Below the pieces are notes generated by a model. It did not search any database, had not been told where the DNA came from, and saw only the letters and a list, made by a program, of their open reading frames with translations. The translations under genes and the position numbers were made by a program. Below, piece after piece: positions 47,931 to 58,422 of a DNA stretch of 64,000 nt. Each line of letters begins with the position of its first letter. Position 1 is the stretch's first letter. Source of the stretch: Ophioceras dolichostomum (taxonomy: Eukaryota; Ascomycota; Sordariomycetes; Magnaporthales; Ophioceraceae); the NCBI GenBank assembly GCA_003049485.1, contig PYST01000131.1, forward strand, positions 1-64,000, written 5' to 3'.

Positions 47931-50770
47931 GGAGGAAAGAGGCATCCAGTGCCATCTCGGGCCATCCAAAATAAACCAACATCTTCTGGTGCGGCGTGTA
48001 TGGTGGTGTTTAACTGAGCATCACCCTCATCACTAATTAGATGTTAGTACCATAGCCTCCATTGCCTCTAGGTCATGCTGACTAGAATGACTTTCATTGT
48101 CTTCTCATTGGATCCGTCGCATGAGTCCAGTTCACAGCCAAGGTCAACGGGGGGATATTACTGTTTGGCTTTCCAGGCATCACAATAAGTCTCTCCCTAT
48201 GTTAGGTCCGAAGTGTGAGGCACCGAGACGCTGAGGTTCTTTTGACGCCAAGGGCAGGGCAGGGCAAGTGAGGGCGGGTAGCCAAGTAAATATTTTTATC
48301 TCATGGTTGACCCATCCCACTCGGCGATGATTCCGCATCGTTCGAGAATGGGCATCGCAACGGACGGCCGCCTCCTCCCGCCACAAAGAGCACGGGAATA
48401 TGTAATTATGTAAGGGCCCGGAGTCTTTGATTCTGGGGGAGGGAGAGGCTCTGCGGCTATGTGTGGAGAAATTCGATCCCTTGCGCCACCCGGCGAGACA
48501 GAAGCCGCTTCCATCTTACCGCACCGTTGAGGAGGAGGTGCCATCACTCAGCACCCATGAGAACAGCTCACGCCCAGGTCGAGGGCGGTCTGAAATGCTC
48601 CACAAACCGAAAAGTCTCACGTCATTTCAGCTACATGGACATGAACACTTATGAGTATACGACACTTGAAGCGGTTAGGAAGGAAATCTTCAGATGAGAT
48701 AGGGAGAATGTATTGTCGCCGTCGGGCGATTTTTTGAGAGGGTTGATGAATGTGAGCTCTGATGGCATGCGAAGCCACCGATGAGCTATATCGGTCCCTG
48801 CCTAGTAGGTGGTTGTAGGGTAAAGAAATGGAGAGCTGGTAGCGGCAGCAAAGTAGCTGTGAAAACCCACCGGCTAATACTGTAGTAGTACTGGTATCTA
48901 CGAGTCTCCGACTGAATGTAGTTTATCACCTGATTCGAAACTGGGTGAGGCCATTACCGCGACCACTCATAGACAACAGCCACAACGACAATTCTTACAA
49001 AGCGGTGGATGATTCATCCATATCAGCTCATGAAGCTTGGCCAAATTTTATCAGCTTTTCCCGCTTGAGGGCGAGACCCCATCCTCCCACATTTACGAAC
49101 CTCGTGTTCCTTTCTTCTTAATTTTTTTTGGAGGGAGTCGAGAGTACGTAGGTACCTGTGAAAACCACCGCCTGGACTGCCTCATTTGCTTTGGGTGCAC
49201 GAGGGGGGGCTCTCTCTTCCATGGGGCATCACACTACCGAGAGAATATAAAAGCATCACAAAGCCCCTACCTTGAGGAGCTCGGTGCCGAGCAAAGGTCA
49301 AGGCTGCTCGCTGTATATGGGTATAATAATCGATATGCCAACACGAGGCGAGCTTTTTGACTTAGCTACGCACGTATGTCCTCATCACAACTTCACTAAT
49401 AGTACCTGTGACTTGTCGAATAAGTGTCCGAGTGAGGCCAATGCCATCCTACCACTTACTGTTGGTTAACGCAGTGCTTTTATTCTGTTCGGTGGCTTAT
49501 CAAAGTCGCACCAGGCTCGACTATATCGCTCTTGGGGCCTTGGGTAGCAAGACACGAGTGAATGCCTTTAGGTGGTCAGCGGTGGCCAGCGACGATTCGA
49601 CAAATAGCCATCTGCAAGAAGCTCAGTGGCACGGCTCATCTCTGGACTCTTCTCGCAGGGGGCTGCATGGTACTTTCCCACTCGTCCGTGCTATCTCCAT
49701 CTCACCGGTCTCGGCCGGTGAGGACTGAGAAGCACATCGATGTATGTCGGCTCGAGAGGTGGGTGTCATCACCAGCCGTGGTATTACCACCCATCTCACA
49801 GTTTCGTGTCACGTTCACACCGGTCTCTCGGGTTCGCTGCCATGTTCCTATAGCCACTACTCGAGAACTCTATTGGTGTTAAAGTCTCCTATTCTTGGTG
49901 GAGTAGGATCACTATTAGTAGTATGCGACGTTAAGAATATTGCTAGCATTGCTAGAATCAGCCGCGAAAATCCTGCCGCAGGCAAGCGGGCTTAATCAGA
50001 TGCGAAGTTTATTGTGCGTTGTTTTAATTACCTAGATCAGATAGTTACTAGTAGTTTCGCTTTGACCCCCTTCCGCACCTAAGCATAAAGAGCTATTGAA
50101 TAGAGTTGGAAGGATCTAACTCCGGGCAGCTGGTGTGGATAGCACAACTCGAAAGCGCCTGACGCAAGTGTGTGTAGACATACTAAATAGGTATTCTTCA
50201 ACTCACAGATGTCTAGTTGCACCGACCAATACGGGAAGCACATACAGGGAAAAGGGCTTATTATGTAGTTGATATTTTCCGGAGAATATGTTCCAGATTG
50301 GAGGGATATATTATATCCGAGTGTTTGAGTGTGAATAGCGGGATTGCAGCGATGATTAGGTCGGTGCGGTGCTAGCGCAAGCCTGAGGTGCCCATAAAAG
50401 ACAAGGTCTAGGTTGAACTCAGGACTCATCATCATCAGGGAGCAACCCAATCTGTCTCCCATTTTCCTAGAGCAAAAGACATACATTCGTTTACTGAAGG
50501 GGCCACTGGCCTAGTGCTTGGTTGCCACCTGTTTTTTTTAGACTGATGCCTGGGCAATGGAGGCTCGCCATCAGGGATGTCGTTTCTACCCTCCAGGCTC
50601 CACATGCTCCAGATACGTGGTCGCGTCCATGATGCGAGATGCACTCATCATTAGTAATGCCGGCGGTGGTGGCGTTGATGCCGACCAGACGCTTTCAGCC
50701 TTCCACACACAGCTGAACCCCGGGCGGCCGGCCCGGCGGCCACTCTTGCCCGGCACGCCGTCACCGGCAG

Positions 50771-50810
50771 GTGACTGCAGCGGCCGCTGCGACTTTCCTG
50801 TCGCAGTCAC
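50771..50810. repeat. Nested inverted repeats
   Basis: GTGACTGC (50771-50778) pairs with GCAGTCAC (50803-50810); a 14-bp palindrome GCAGCGGCCGCTGC occupies 50777-50790; and CTGCGAC (50787-50793) pairs with GTCGCAG (50800-50806). They could form mutually exclusive hairpins. Confidence 0.65.
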
Positions 50811-51299
50811 TACTACGCTGGTAAGTACCTAGTTAGCAAGGCAGGAGGAGGCAAGTTTATGATGTTGCTACTCAATGGCATATTCCTCAGCAGTAGCGCC
50901 TGTAGGCTGCCCTTGGAGTGGTGGGGGATGGGTCCAGGTGGACATCGTCTCCTGCCATTACACTGTAGCTTGCCTGAAGTAGGCTAGTTGGTAGCCTGCA
51001 TGTGGGCTGGCGTGTGAAGCTCAGCATTGAAGCCATCACTATGGGCTGCCCGGCATTTCATTCACTAGGTAGGTAGGTATCGTTCCCACAAATGGCGTCA
51101 CGGCCTATTCCCATCTGATAGTCCAGGCTTTAGATATCAAGCCCTCGGAAGGAATTTTTAGAAAACAATCTAACTATACTAATTGTCGAGTCTTTTTGGT
51201 ATAGCTTCTCGTGGTGGACAAAAGTCGAGCCCAGAAGAGGCATTGAGGGTTGGTTGCTTGTCGGCGGGGTTCTATTACCGCCTCGACTACATGTTGTGC

Positions 51300-51322
51300 T
51301 TTTTTTTTTTTTTTTTTTTTTC
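51300..51322. repeat. 23-base poly-T run
   Basis: Uninterrupted T on the plus strand (poly-A on minus). It could be the trace of a retroposed sequence tail on the minus strand, but I see no element attached. Confidence 0.8.
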
Positions 51323-53236
51323 ATCCACCACTTTTTCTATTTCTTTTGCTTTCACCCTCCTCTTTCCCTCTCTGCTCGGGTCTTACCCAGCCCGCTCCGA
51401 TGTGCCGATGGTATTAATATTGCATGTCTCCCTCTGGACTTCCAGCGTTGCATATTGGTAGGACGACATGAAGCACACACACAACACAGGCCAGCCCGAG
51501 GCGCGAATTTCGGTCGCATTGATCAGGCACCACCAACTGGAAGCTCAGCGCCCACGTCACACAGCAGCCGGGGAAGTGATGCCGGGCATGTTTTATGTGG
51601 GCATGGGTAGGCGGGCGCCGGCACGCTTTTTCTCGTGGAAGTGCTGTCCAATGAAACGAAACACCAAGGCTGTTCTAATCTACAGCGAAGCCGAAGATCC
51701 GCCAGTGACACAAGTGAAGGTCTAGCACACAAGCGGTGTGCTTGTCGATCCCCGAGTAGCGCTGACCGTGGCCTTTTTTTTTATTTCTTTTTTTCTTTCT
51801 ATCGGTGAGTTCTCCTTTTTGGACCAGCTGCCAGCCACCTTGTGAGCCCGGAAAGGCCGGCGCCGGTTCCGTCGGCAGACCGCCCGCTCGCCCTCCTCTC
51901 TTGTAACACTATAGGTACCTGCCCAAGTTTCGAAAGGGAAGTGAAAAAAGTAGATTCTTCTGCCAAGAATAAATCGATTCTCCTTTGCTTGAATTCAGTT
52001 TTCTCGGCATCGGTCGGCTTGGGGTTTGATGTCGATGCGTTGTTTCGTGCAGCGTGTTAGCGCCGGCCAAGCAAACTGGAACTTGAAGTTCCAAGTTGCC
52101 AGAAGCCGTGCTGGCCGCCCCCACCGGCCCACTGTGACGATGGTGGTCGTCGCACTGAGACGCCTGCTGCGAGGTCCCTGTGCTCCTGGCCTCTTGCCCA
52201 CAGTAGCGGTCGCCCACGCTGTGGCCCAGCTTATCGTGCGCCGTTAAATGTCGGTGTTATCGCATGAATGTGCAGTCTGGAGCGATCCAGTGCCAGCGAG
52301 CTAGCGAGAGCACGCCGCACTCTCGCCTCACGTACCAAACGACACGGTCTCAGATAGGGAGACGTTTAAAAATATCACCTCTTCTGTGGTGGCGGTGGTG
52401 GAGGTGGTGGTAAGCCGTGCGTGCGTTCTTTTTTTGCTGACCGGTCAATCTTGACCCCAAAGAACCCGTCCTACCGGCATTGGCGTTGAGGCCGGTCGGC
52501 TACGACTATTCCAACTAGAAGACTTTCCAGAAGGATTCCAAATTACTAAAGTGTCCAGTTGGTTTGATAGGACGACAGAGTTTGGGGTTTTGAGGAAGAA
52601 TAGAGTTCTCCGAGTCTCTCCTCACAACCTACACCAACAAAGCAGTTGTAAAGTGCGGGGGAATTGGATAACAGGCAGATAGAGACTGACTGGACTTTAT
52701 CTGCTGGGGGCGATTGTTCGACTGCCTGCATCCGTCCACCCGCCGCCCGACTTCTTCGAGTCACAACAATCACATCGGGCCGCCACGGATGGATGGTCGG
52801 ACCTCCTTGCAGAGCCATAATTTCTGTCAGAATTTTGTTGGCTTCTCGTTCCGAGACCGTGAAAAAGGCGGGCAGACCGCCAGACTTCGGCCAGCCGGCA
52901 GCTGTCCAGGCAGCCAGGCAGACTTGGGCGAGCAGACTCGGCGATGAGAGTTGATGTATCACATTCATAGCCCCGGCTCTGCCCCGGCTCTGCATATGCA
53001 CTTTACAGATCGCTGGAGCGCATCAAAAATGCCACAGGAGAGCCATACTGTCCTTGCCTTAGCTCCCGCGAGACCGGCCGGCCGGTTGTCTCGACTATCG
53101 CTCATACCTGTCGACTCAGTCCCTTGCTGGTCGCCCGCCCAGCAGCCGCCACGACCGTGCATGCTAGCAAGCGCTCGAGAGTCGACCAGTCCAGACTTCC
53201 CCCGCTTTTATCGTTTCTGATTCTCTTTGGTTGGGC

Positions 53237-53284
53237 GGAGAAGAGGGAGGGGAGGAGAGGGAGGAGGGGGAGGAGGAGGGGAAG
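53237..53284. repeat. 48-base uninterrupted purine tract
   Basis: Only G and A on the plus strand, with many GGAGG and GGGGG runs. Confidence 0.85.
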
Positions 53285-56200
53285 TGAGAGGCGACGCATG
53301 CCCTGGATAGGACGAATCGGGCATGGACCGGACCAGCCAAGTCGAGCCAGGTCGGTCAGTCAGCCAGCCAGCCGGCAGAAGCAGCGAGGGTGGAAAGAAT
53401 ACGTAGTAGGAGGAGGAGGAGGAAGAGGAGGAGAAATGAGGATGACACGAGGCAAAGAAACCGAGGGGGATGGAGACTGGGTCAGGGAGCGTGATTGATC
53501 ACACGCAGCAGTAGCCAAACCCGACATGTGCAGCAAAATGCAAGGAAATGGAATCCTCGCGATGCAATTGGGACGGAACGCTTCCCCGGCCCCGGCGCGG
53601 CTCGAGCCGATCATGCCCCGTTGAGCGTCTCGTCTGTTTACTCTTTGCTACCTCTTTCCGCCACGGTGTTGCGAGAAACGCATTTTTTGCGAGGAGCCAA
53701 CGAGAGGGTCAGATACTGGCCCTGCCCCTGCCCCCATCGAACCATCCATCCCAGTCCGTTTAGCTGACTTCGTGCAGGCGTTTTGCAGACGGGCAGGCAG
53801 GGCAGCAGGCAGGCTAGCAGCCATCCACCCATCCCATCCCATCCCATCCAGCCAGCAAGCAAGCAACCAGCAGCTTGCAGGCAGCCCATCCCATCCCACC
53901 CATCCGTCTCTTTCCCAATCCCATCGCGCCCATCGCAGCCATGCCATGCCATGCTATATGTGCTGCTACCCCTCCACATACTACACACCCCCCTCTCCCC
54001 TTCCCTTTCCCCTCCCATCCCTCCAATTTCTTGCACCTCTCCAGCATTCCCGGCTGGCTGGTGGATAGCTGAACGGAGCACAATGGCACAATGGGGCAGC
54101 GGTGATGCAGCGGTGATGGACAGGCGGGACTGGGGGTGGGTGAGTGCTGTTATTGCTTGGCCAACTGGCCCTGCAGCGCGGCTCGAAAGCCGCAGCCCGA
54201 GCAGGCGAGCAGGCGCGCACAACGGGCGGACGGCGAAGCAAGGAATATGGGAAACGGGGTCGGGTCGGTGGACTCACTCTGACATTCAACTAGTCGACGT
54301 ACCTCCCCAGTTGGTGGTGTCCTCCTGTACGGAGCCTAATCCGGCGAAGTGGAGGTGCCTACAGGGCCACAGGCTGGCCCACCCTTGCACCACCACTGGA
54401 GAGGGGTGGGCTCTGGGAGGGGGCATCCGCCGCCTCGGCCACCCCTCTGCCCCAAGTTTTTTGGTATTTGGTGGTGGCCCCAAGCATCAGCGAGCATCAG
54501 CCAGCACCGAGGGCCGTCGTCGCGCCCCCCATCAGAGCCTTAATGGTCTGGTCTGGTCAGCAGAAGTCTTGATCTGGGTCGGTTTTTTTTTTATCAACCT
54601 TTTCATCCCCCTGTTATACCCTATATCCTCTTGTCTGATATGCAAGGATTCGAGCCCGAGGGCTGAGAGTAGGACGGGGGAGAGAAGAGAGACCAGACTG
54701 TTGGAGAAGCGGTGGCCCCCCCTCTTGCCTCCCCCTCCATCCCAGGCCTGAAGCACTCACACGCAAGGCTCTCACATAACACAATGCGGGAATCGACTGC
54801 ACGCATTCGCACGCACTCACTCACACGTACCCGTCATTTTTGACAATCTCTGTCTTCTTTTTTTCCTCCCTCTCGTCTGCGCTCCTTCAATGGGAGGGTG
54901 AGATGAGCGTGGAAGCACGATGAGGTGTACAAAATGCAATAAATAGAACGACTTAAGGAGAGAACAAGACCGTTGGCAGCATCACAAGTCATAATTGTGT
55001 TACTTTATTTTTCTCTGTCTAGCCCATACGAGTCTTTCCCTCTCGCCCTCCTCCCCCTCTCTTCTTTCTCTTTCATTATTCTCTCTCTTTTTCTCTCTCC
55101 TCTTTTCCCCCCCTCCTTCCTTCCTTCCCTTCTTCCCTTCCCCCCTCTATTTTTTATTCTCTTCCCTTCTTCCCTTCTATCACTTCACTTAGCAAATCAT
55201 TATTTGTCACCGGGATTCATGGGCACACACACACATACACACGCGCACACAGACACACACCCACCCATAAAACAGCTCGATAAAAAGTGGTGTGTTAACT
55301 GCAGTTAGGAATTTATTGTCACTTTCATATATTCTTCCTTGGGCTGTTTTCTTTCTTTCTTTCGGTCCAATTATGCATTCCATTCTATCCTATTAGGGGT
55401 CCACATCCGGGACTTTGCAGTCTACTAGTGACGGCGAGTTTGCTTCCAGGTTACCACTACCACCTACCTAAGGCACTACTACTATCCTGCTTTGCTTGCT
55501 TGCCTGTCTTCATTCCTGCCGTTACTGCACGACACGTTGCTCACCTGCCAGTCCACCTGCCAGTCAGTCAGTCAGTCTGTGCAAGCGCTTGCTGCCCAGT
55601 TTGCTGGCCTGAACCAGACTTTCACCAAGAGCCGGCATCCGCCGACCGCCAGAACCGCGCGGCCGTCAGGGGCGAAGGCCACCTGAATACGGTGTTAGAC
55701 AGCGATTCACTTTGACACACCCCTTATACTGTCCTATTCCTTCATTCCTATCCGTCTGCATTTGTTCCTCTCCTACCTTTGTTACCTGCCTTCCCTGTCA
55801 CCTCCCTCTTCTTGTCTGCCTCTATATAGAGGATAATGAAGTGCCGAATCGAACACCTGCCGGGCACATATGACTGGCGACTGACTGCTTCACCAGTATA
55901 TATGACTGGCGTCTGATTCACCAGAAAATATCATGGTCGTTGTGGCTTTTCCCTCGATGTCCCCTTCTCGCCCAGCGCTGATAAAATAATCTCGAGGCCG
56001 CGTCTCTGCGCTTCGCTTTGTCTCTGCTTCTTTTACCGCCATCGTCCATCTGCACATTTGCTGCGAGAGCGACTGCAGGTACGTTGGGTAGCGCCTCGGG
56101 CTTTTTTGGGCTGTATCCCTGCATTCGTTCAGTGGCGTTCCACCTTCCCCTAAAAGGATACTCCGAGTCCCCCAACGAGGGAAAAAGAATAAGAACGGCA

Positions 56201-56586
56201 ACAGCAAGAAAGAAAAAAAAAAAGCCTCAAGCCTCTTCGAGACAAGACAAGGCATTTGCCAAGCAGTATTCCAACAGGACAAAGAAAAAAACAAGATCGA
56301 CATCGCCAAACCCGCGAGCGGTGCAGGAGGGGAAGGAAAAAAAGGGGTGGGGAACAAAAGGAAGCCCAATCGACGTACTGCATCGCGACTACTACTCTCT
56401 GCCCACCCAGGCACCCACGACGACAACCACCGTAATCATCGACCGACTCCTCTGACGTCTCCACCAAGACGAGACGGCGAGATATTCTTCAGTCCGAGCC
56501 GAGGAAGAAGAACCATCCAACTTCGGCGAAGCTTTCCTCTTTTTTTCGCGAGCGCGGCCGCTAGCCAGCCAGTCATCACCGAAAGC

Positions 56587-58422
56587 ATGACGGCCCAAGA
56601 GGAAATCACACCTGCGGGTGTGGTCCACAAGATGGAAACCACCCAAACACAGCGGCTCTCCCTCTGGAGCCAGACGTCTCCTAGGGACTATATATCGTAC
56701 GCGCTCTGCTTTCCCCTCGAGCGCGGCGCCACGGCGCGGCAACGGACGGAGGCCCACCTGAAGGAGTCGGTGAAGCGCCTCTCGGCGTCCCGGCCCGAGT
56801 TCGCGGGCGGCCTGTACCTGTCCCGGGACCCCACCGCGCCGGGCGACCTCGTGTTGGCCCTCGAACCCGGTGGGGAGTGCATCATGACGATGTTCGAGGA
56901 TATATCCGACTGCTTCGGCCAGACGTATGACGAGCTCAAGGCCCAGTCCTTCCCGCCGGCCGCCTTCGCCCACCCGCGCTTCCAGTTGGGCATCAACCCC
57001 AACCCGGCCGACGTAGCCCAACCGACGTCCCCGCCGCAGCACCCGGCGGGGGCCATCGCGCCGACCAAGGCCCTGCACCGCGTGCCCGTCTCCATCGTGC
57101 AGGGCTACTTCATCGACGGCGGGATCATCATCCTCGCGCACCTGCACCACGGGTTCTGCGACGGCGAGTGCATGCGCCTCTTCATCACGTGCCTCGCGGG
57201 CGCGACGCGCGGGGAGAAGGTCCCCTACCACCCGGACTGGTCGATACAGGAGCCCGACCTCATCTTCGACCACGTCGCGAAGCTCGAGGCGTCCGACCCG
57301 GGAGCCACCGTCGAGGATCTGGCGCGGCGGTGTCCCGAGTACACGTTCCACCCGGGCGAGCTCGTCGGCCCCACGCAGCCCGTGGTGTGGCCCGGCGGCA
57401 CGTCCCTCAGCGCCATCCCGACGGCGGCCAAGATTTTCGTGTTCAAGAAGTCCAAGCTCAACGAGTTGCGCGAATACCTCGCCCCGCGACCCGGCGAGCG
57501 GGTCCTCGACCGCGAGACCCGCCACCACTCGCCCGAGGAGGCCCCTACCGAGTACGTCGCGCTCTCGGCTCTGACCTGGTCGCACGTCAGCCTCGCACGC
57601 TCCACGACGGAGGAGTACCTCGTCAGCGCCCAGCCGCCTCCTGACATCATGACGCCCGCGTCCACGGGGGTCCTCACCGGTCCCGGCTTCCCTGCCGAGC
57701 TCCCACCCTGCCTCAGCAACCACGTGGCCACCCTCATGAGCCCCGTGAACTGGAAGACGCGTGTGCCGCGGGGCAAGTCCGACGAGGTCAAGAAGAAGTT
57801 CGAGGGGTACTTCGGCAATGCCACGGTCAAATGCCTGACGCGCGTGCCCTTCCTCTGGCCGATCCAGGCCGCGGGCGGGCCCGTCAACGTGTCGTTCGCG
57901 CGCGAGGCCATGGACCCGAGCTACTCGATCGAGCCGGACCATGCGATGCGGCTCCTGGCGGCCGAGATCCGCGACAGCCTCGCGGCCACTGAGGCGGACT
58001 ACGTCGCGGACCGCACGCGGCTGTACACGCGGCTGGCGGACCCGCGGAACCTGGGGCTGGCCACCGACCCGCGCGTGTCGCACGACATGCAGTTCAACAC
58101 GTGGCGGCCGTTCGGGGCCGACGACGATTGGTGCGTCGCGGGCTTCCCTGATACTGATGCCGATGCCGATGGCAGCGCCGATGCCGCTGCCTCTGCCTCG
58201 GCCTCAGGAAAGACACCGCTAAAGCCGCCACATATCCTCAAGCCCGACGCGGTCCGCAAGGCATTTGTGAAGGGCAAGATCGACTTCCTCAACATGCTCA
58301 TCATGCCCGGCCAGAGGGACAGCGAGGACGTCGAGCTGCTAGCTTGCATGCCGGCGGATTCGCTCGAGAGGCTTTGCAAGAACCAGAGGTGGATGCAGTG
58401 GGTTGATAGGGTCATTGGTTGA
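56587..58422 (+). CDS. BAHD/transferase-family acyltransferase
   Basis: One exon, 611 residues, from the only in-frame ATG with a suitable position (56587). The fold family is the acyl-CoA transferase group that includes plant BAHD enzymes and fungal trichothecene 3-O-acetyltransferase. The catalytic H-x3-D is in HLHHGFCDGE (His188, Asp192). The second conserved block GYFGNA is at about 407-412, and NTWRPFG (about 504) occupies the place of the DFGWG structural motif. Expected reaction: transfer of an acyl group from CoA to a hydroxyl or amine of a secondary metabolite, in the cytosol. It is longer than typical members (about 430-520); extra length lies in linkers, including an Asp/Ala/Ser-rich low-complexity insert (about 520-540). 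The gene is very GC-rich and intronless, unlike most neighbours. No synthase or P450 gene is nearby, so no cluster is evident. Confidence 0.88.
   Translation: MTAQEEITPAGVVHKMETTQTQRLSLWSQTSPRDYISYALCFPLERGATARQRTEAHLKESVKRLSASRPEFAGGLYLSRDPTAPGDLVLALEPGGECIMTMFEDISDCFGQTYDELKAQSFPPAAFAHPRFQLGINPNPADVAQPTSPPQHPAGAIAPTKALHRVPVSIVQGYFIDGGIIILAHLHHGFCDGECMRLFITCLAGATRGEKVPYHPDWSIQEPDLIFDHVAKLEASDPGATVEDLARRCPEYTFHPGELVGPTQPVVWPGGTSLSAIPTAAKIFVFKKSKLNELREYLAPRPGERVLDRETRHHSPEEAPTEYVALSALTWSHVSLARSTTEEYLVSAQPPPDIMTPASTGVLTGPGFPAELPPCLSNHVATLMSPVNWKTRVPRGKSDEVKKKFEGYFGNATVKCLTRVPFLWPIQAAGGPVNVSFAREAMDPSYSIEPDHAMRLLAAEIRDSLAATEADYVADRTRLYTRLADPRNLGLATDPRVSHDMQFNTWRPFGADDDWCVAGFPDTDADADGSADAAASASASGKTPLKPPHILKPDAVRKAFVKGKIDFLNMLIMPGQRDSEDVELLACMPADSLERLCKNQRWMQWVDRVIG

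Larger units (their letters stand above)
47757..56586. other. 8.8-kb gene-poor stretch
   Basis: I could not support any gene here. Open frames are short, or long only through simple sequence: the 322-codon plus-strand frame at 53783-54751 begins in a CATCC repeat and has no domain. The stretch contains nested palindromes at 50771-50810, a 23-T run, a 48-base G/A tract at 53237-53284, a pyrimidine-rich tract near 55031-55190, a CA-rich run near 55222-55262 and several TAGGTACC motifs. The last 500 bases are probably leader and promoter of the acyltransferase gene. Noncoding RNA or a decayed transposon cannot be excluded by eye. Confidence 0.45.

Noticed and set aside
51130..51322. Possible RNA polymerase III gene ending in the poly-T run
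   Set aside because: No A-box and B-box with correct spacing upstream of the T run.
53783..54751. 322-codon plus-strand open frame
   Set aside because: It starts in CATCC/CAGCAAG simple repeats, has noncoding-like composition and no domain.
56392..58083. 563-codon open frame on the minus strand
   Set aside because: It is the antisense shadow of the very GC-rich acyltransferase gene; composition is Arg/Gly/Val-rich and no domain is visible.
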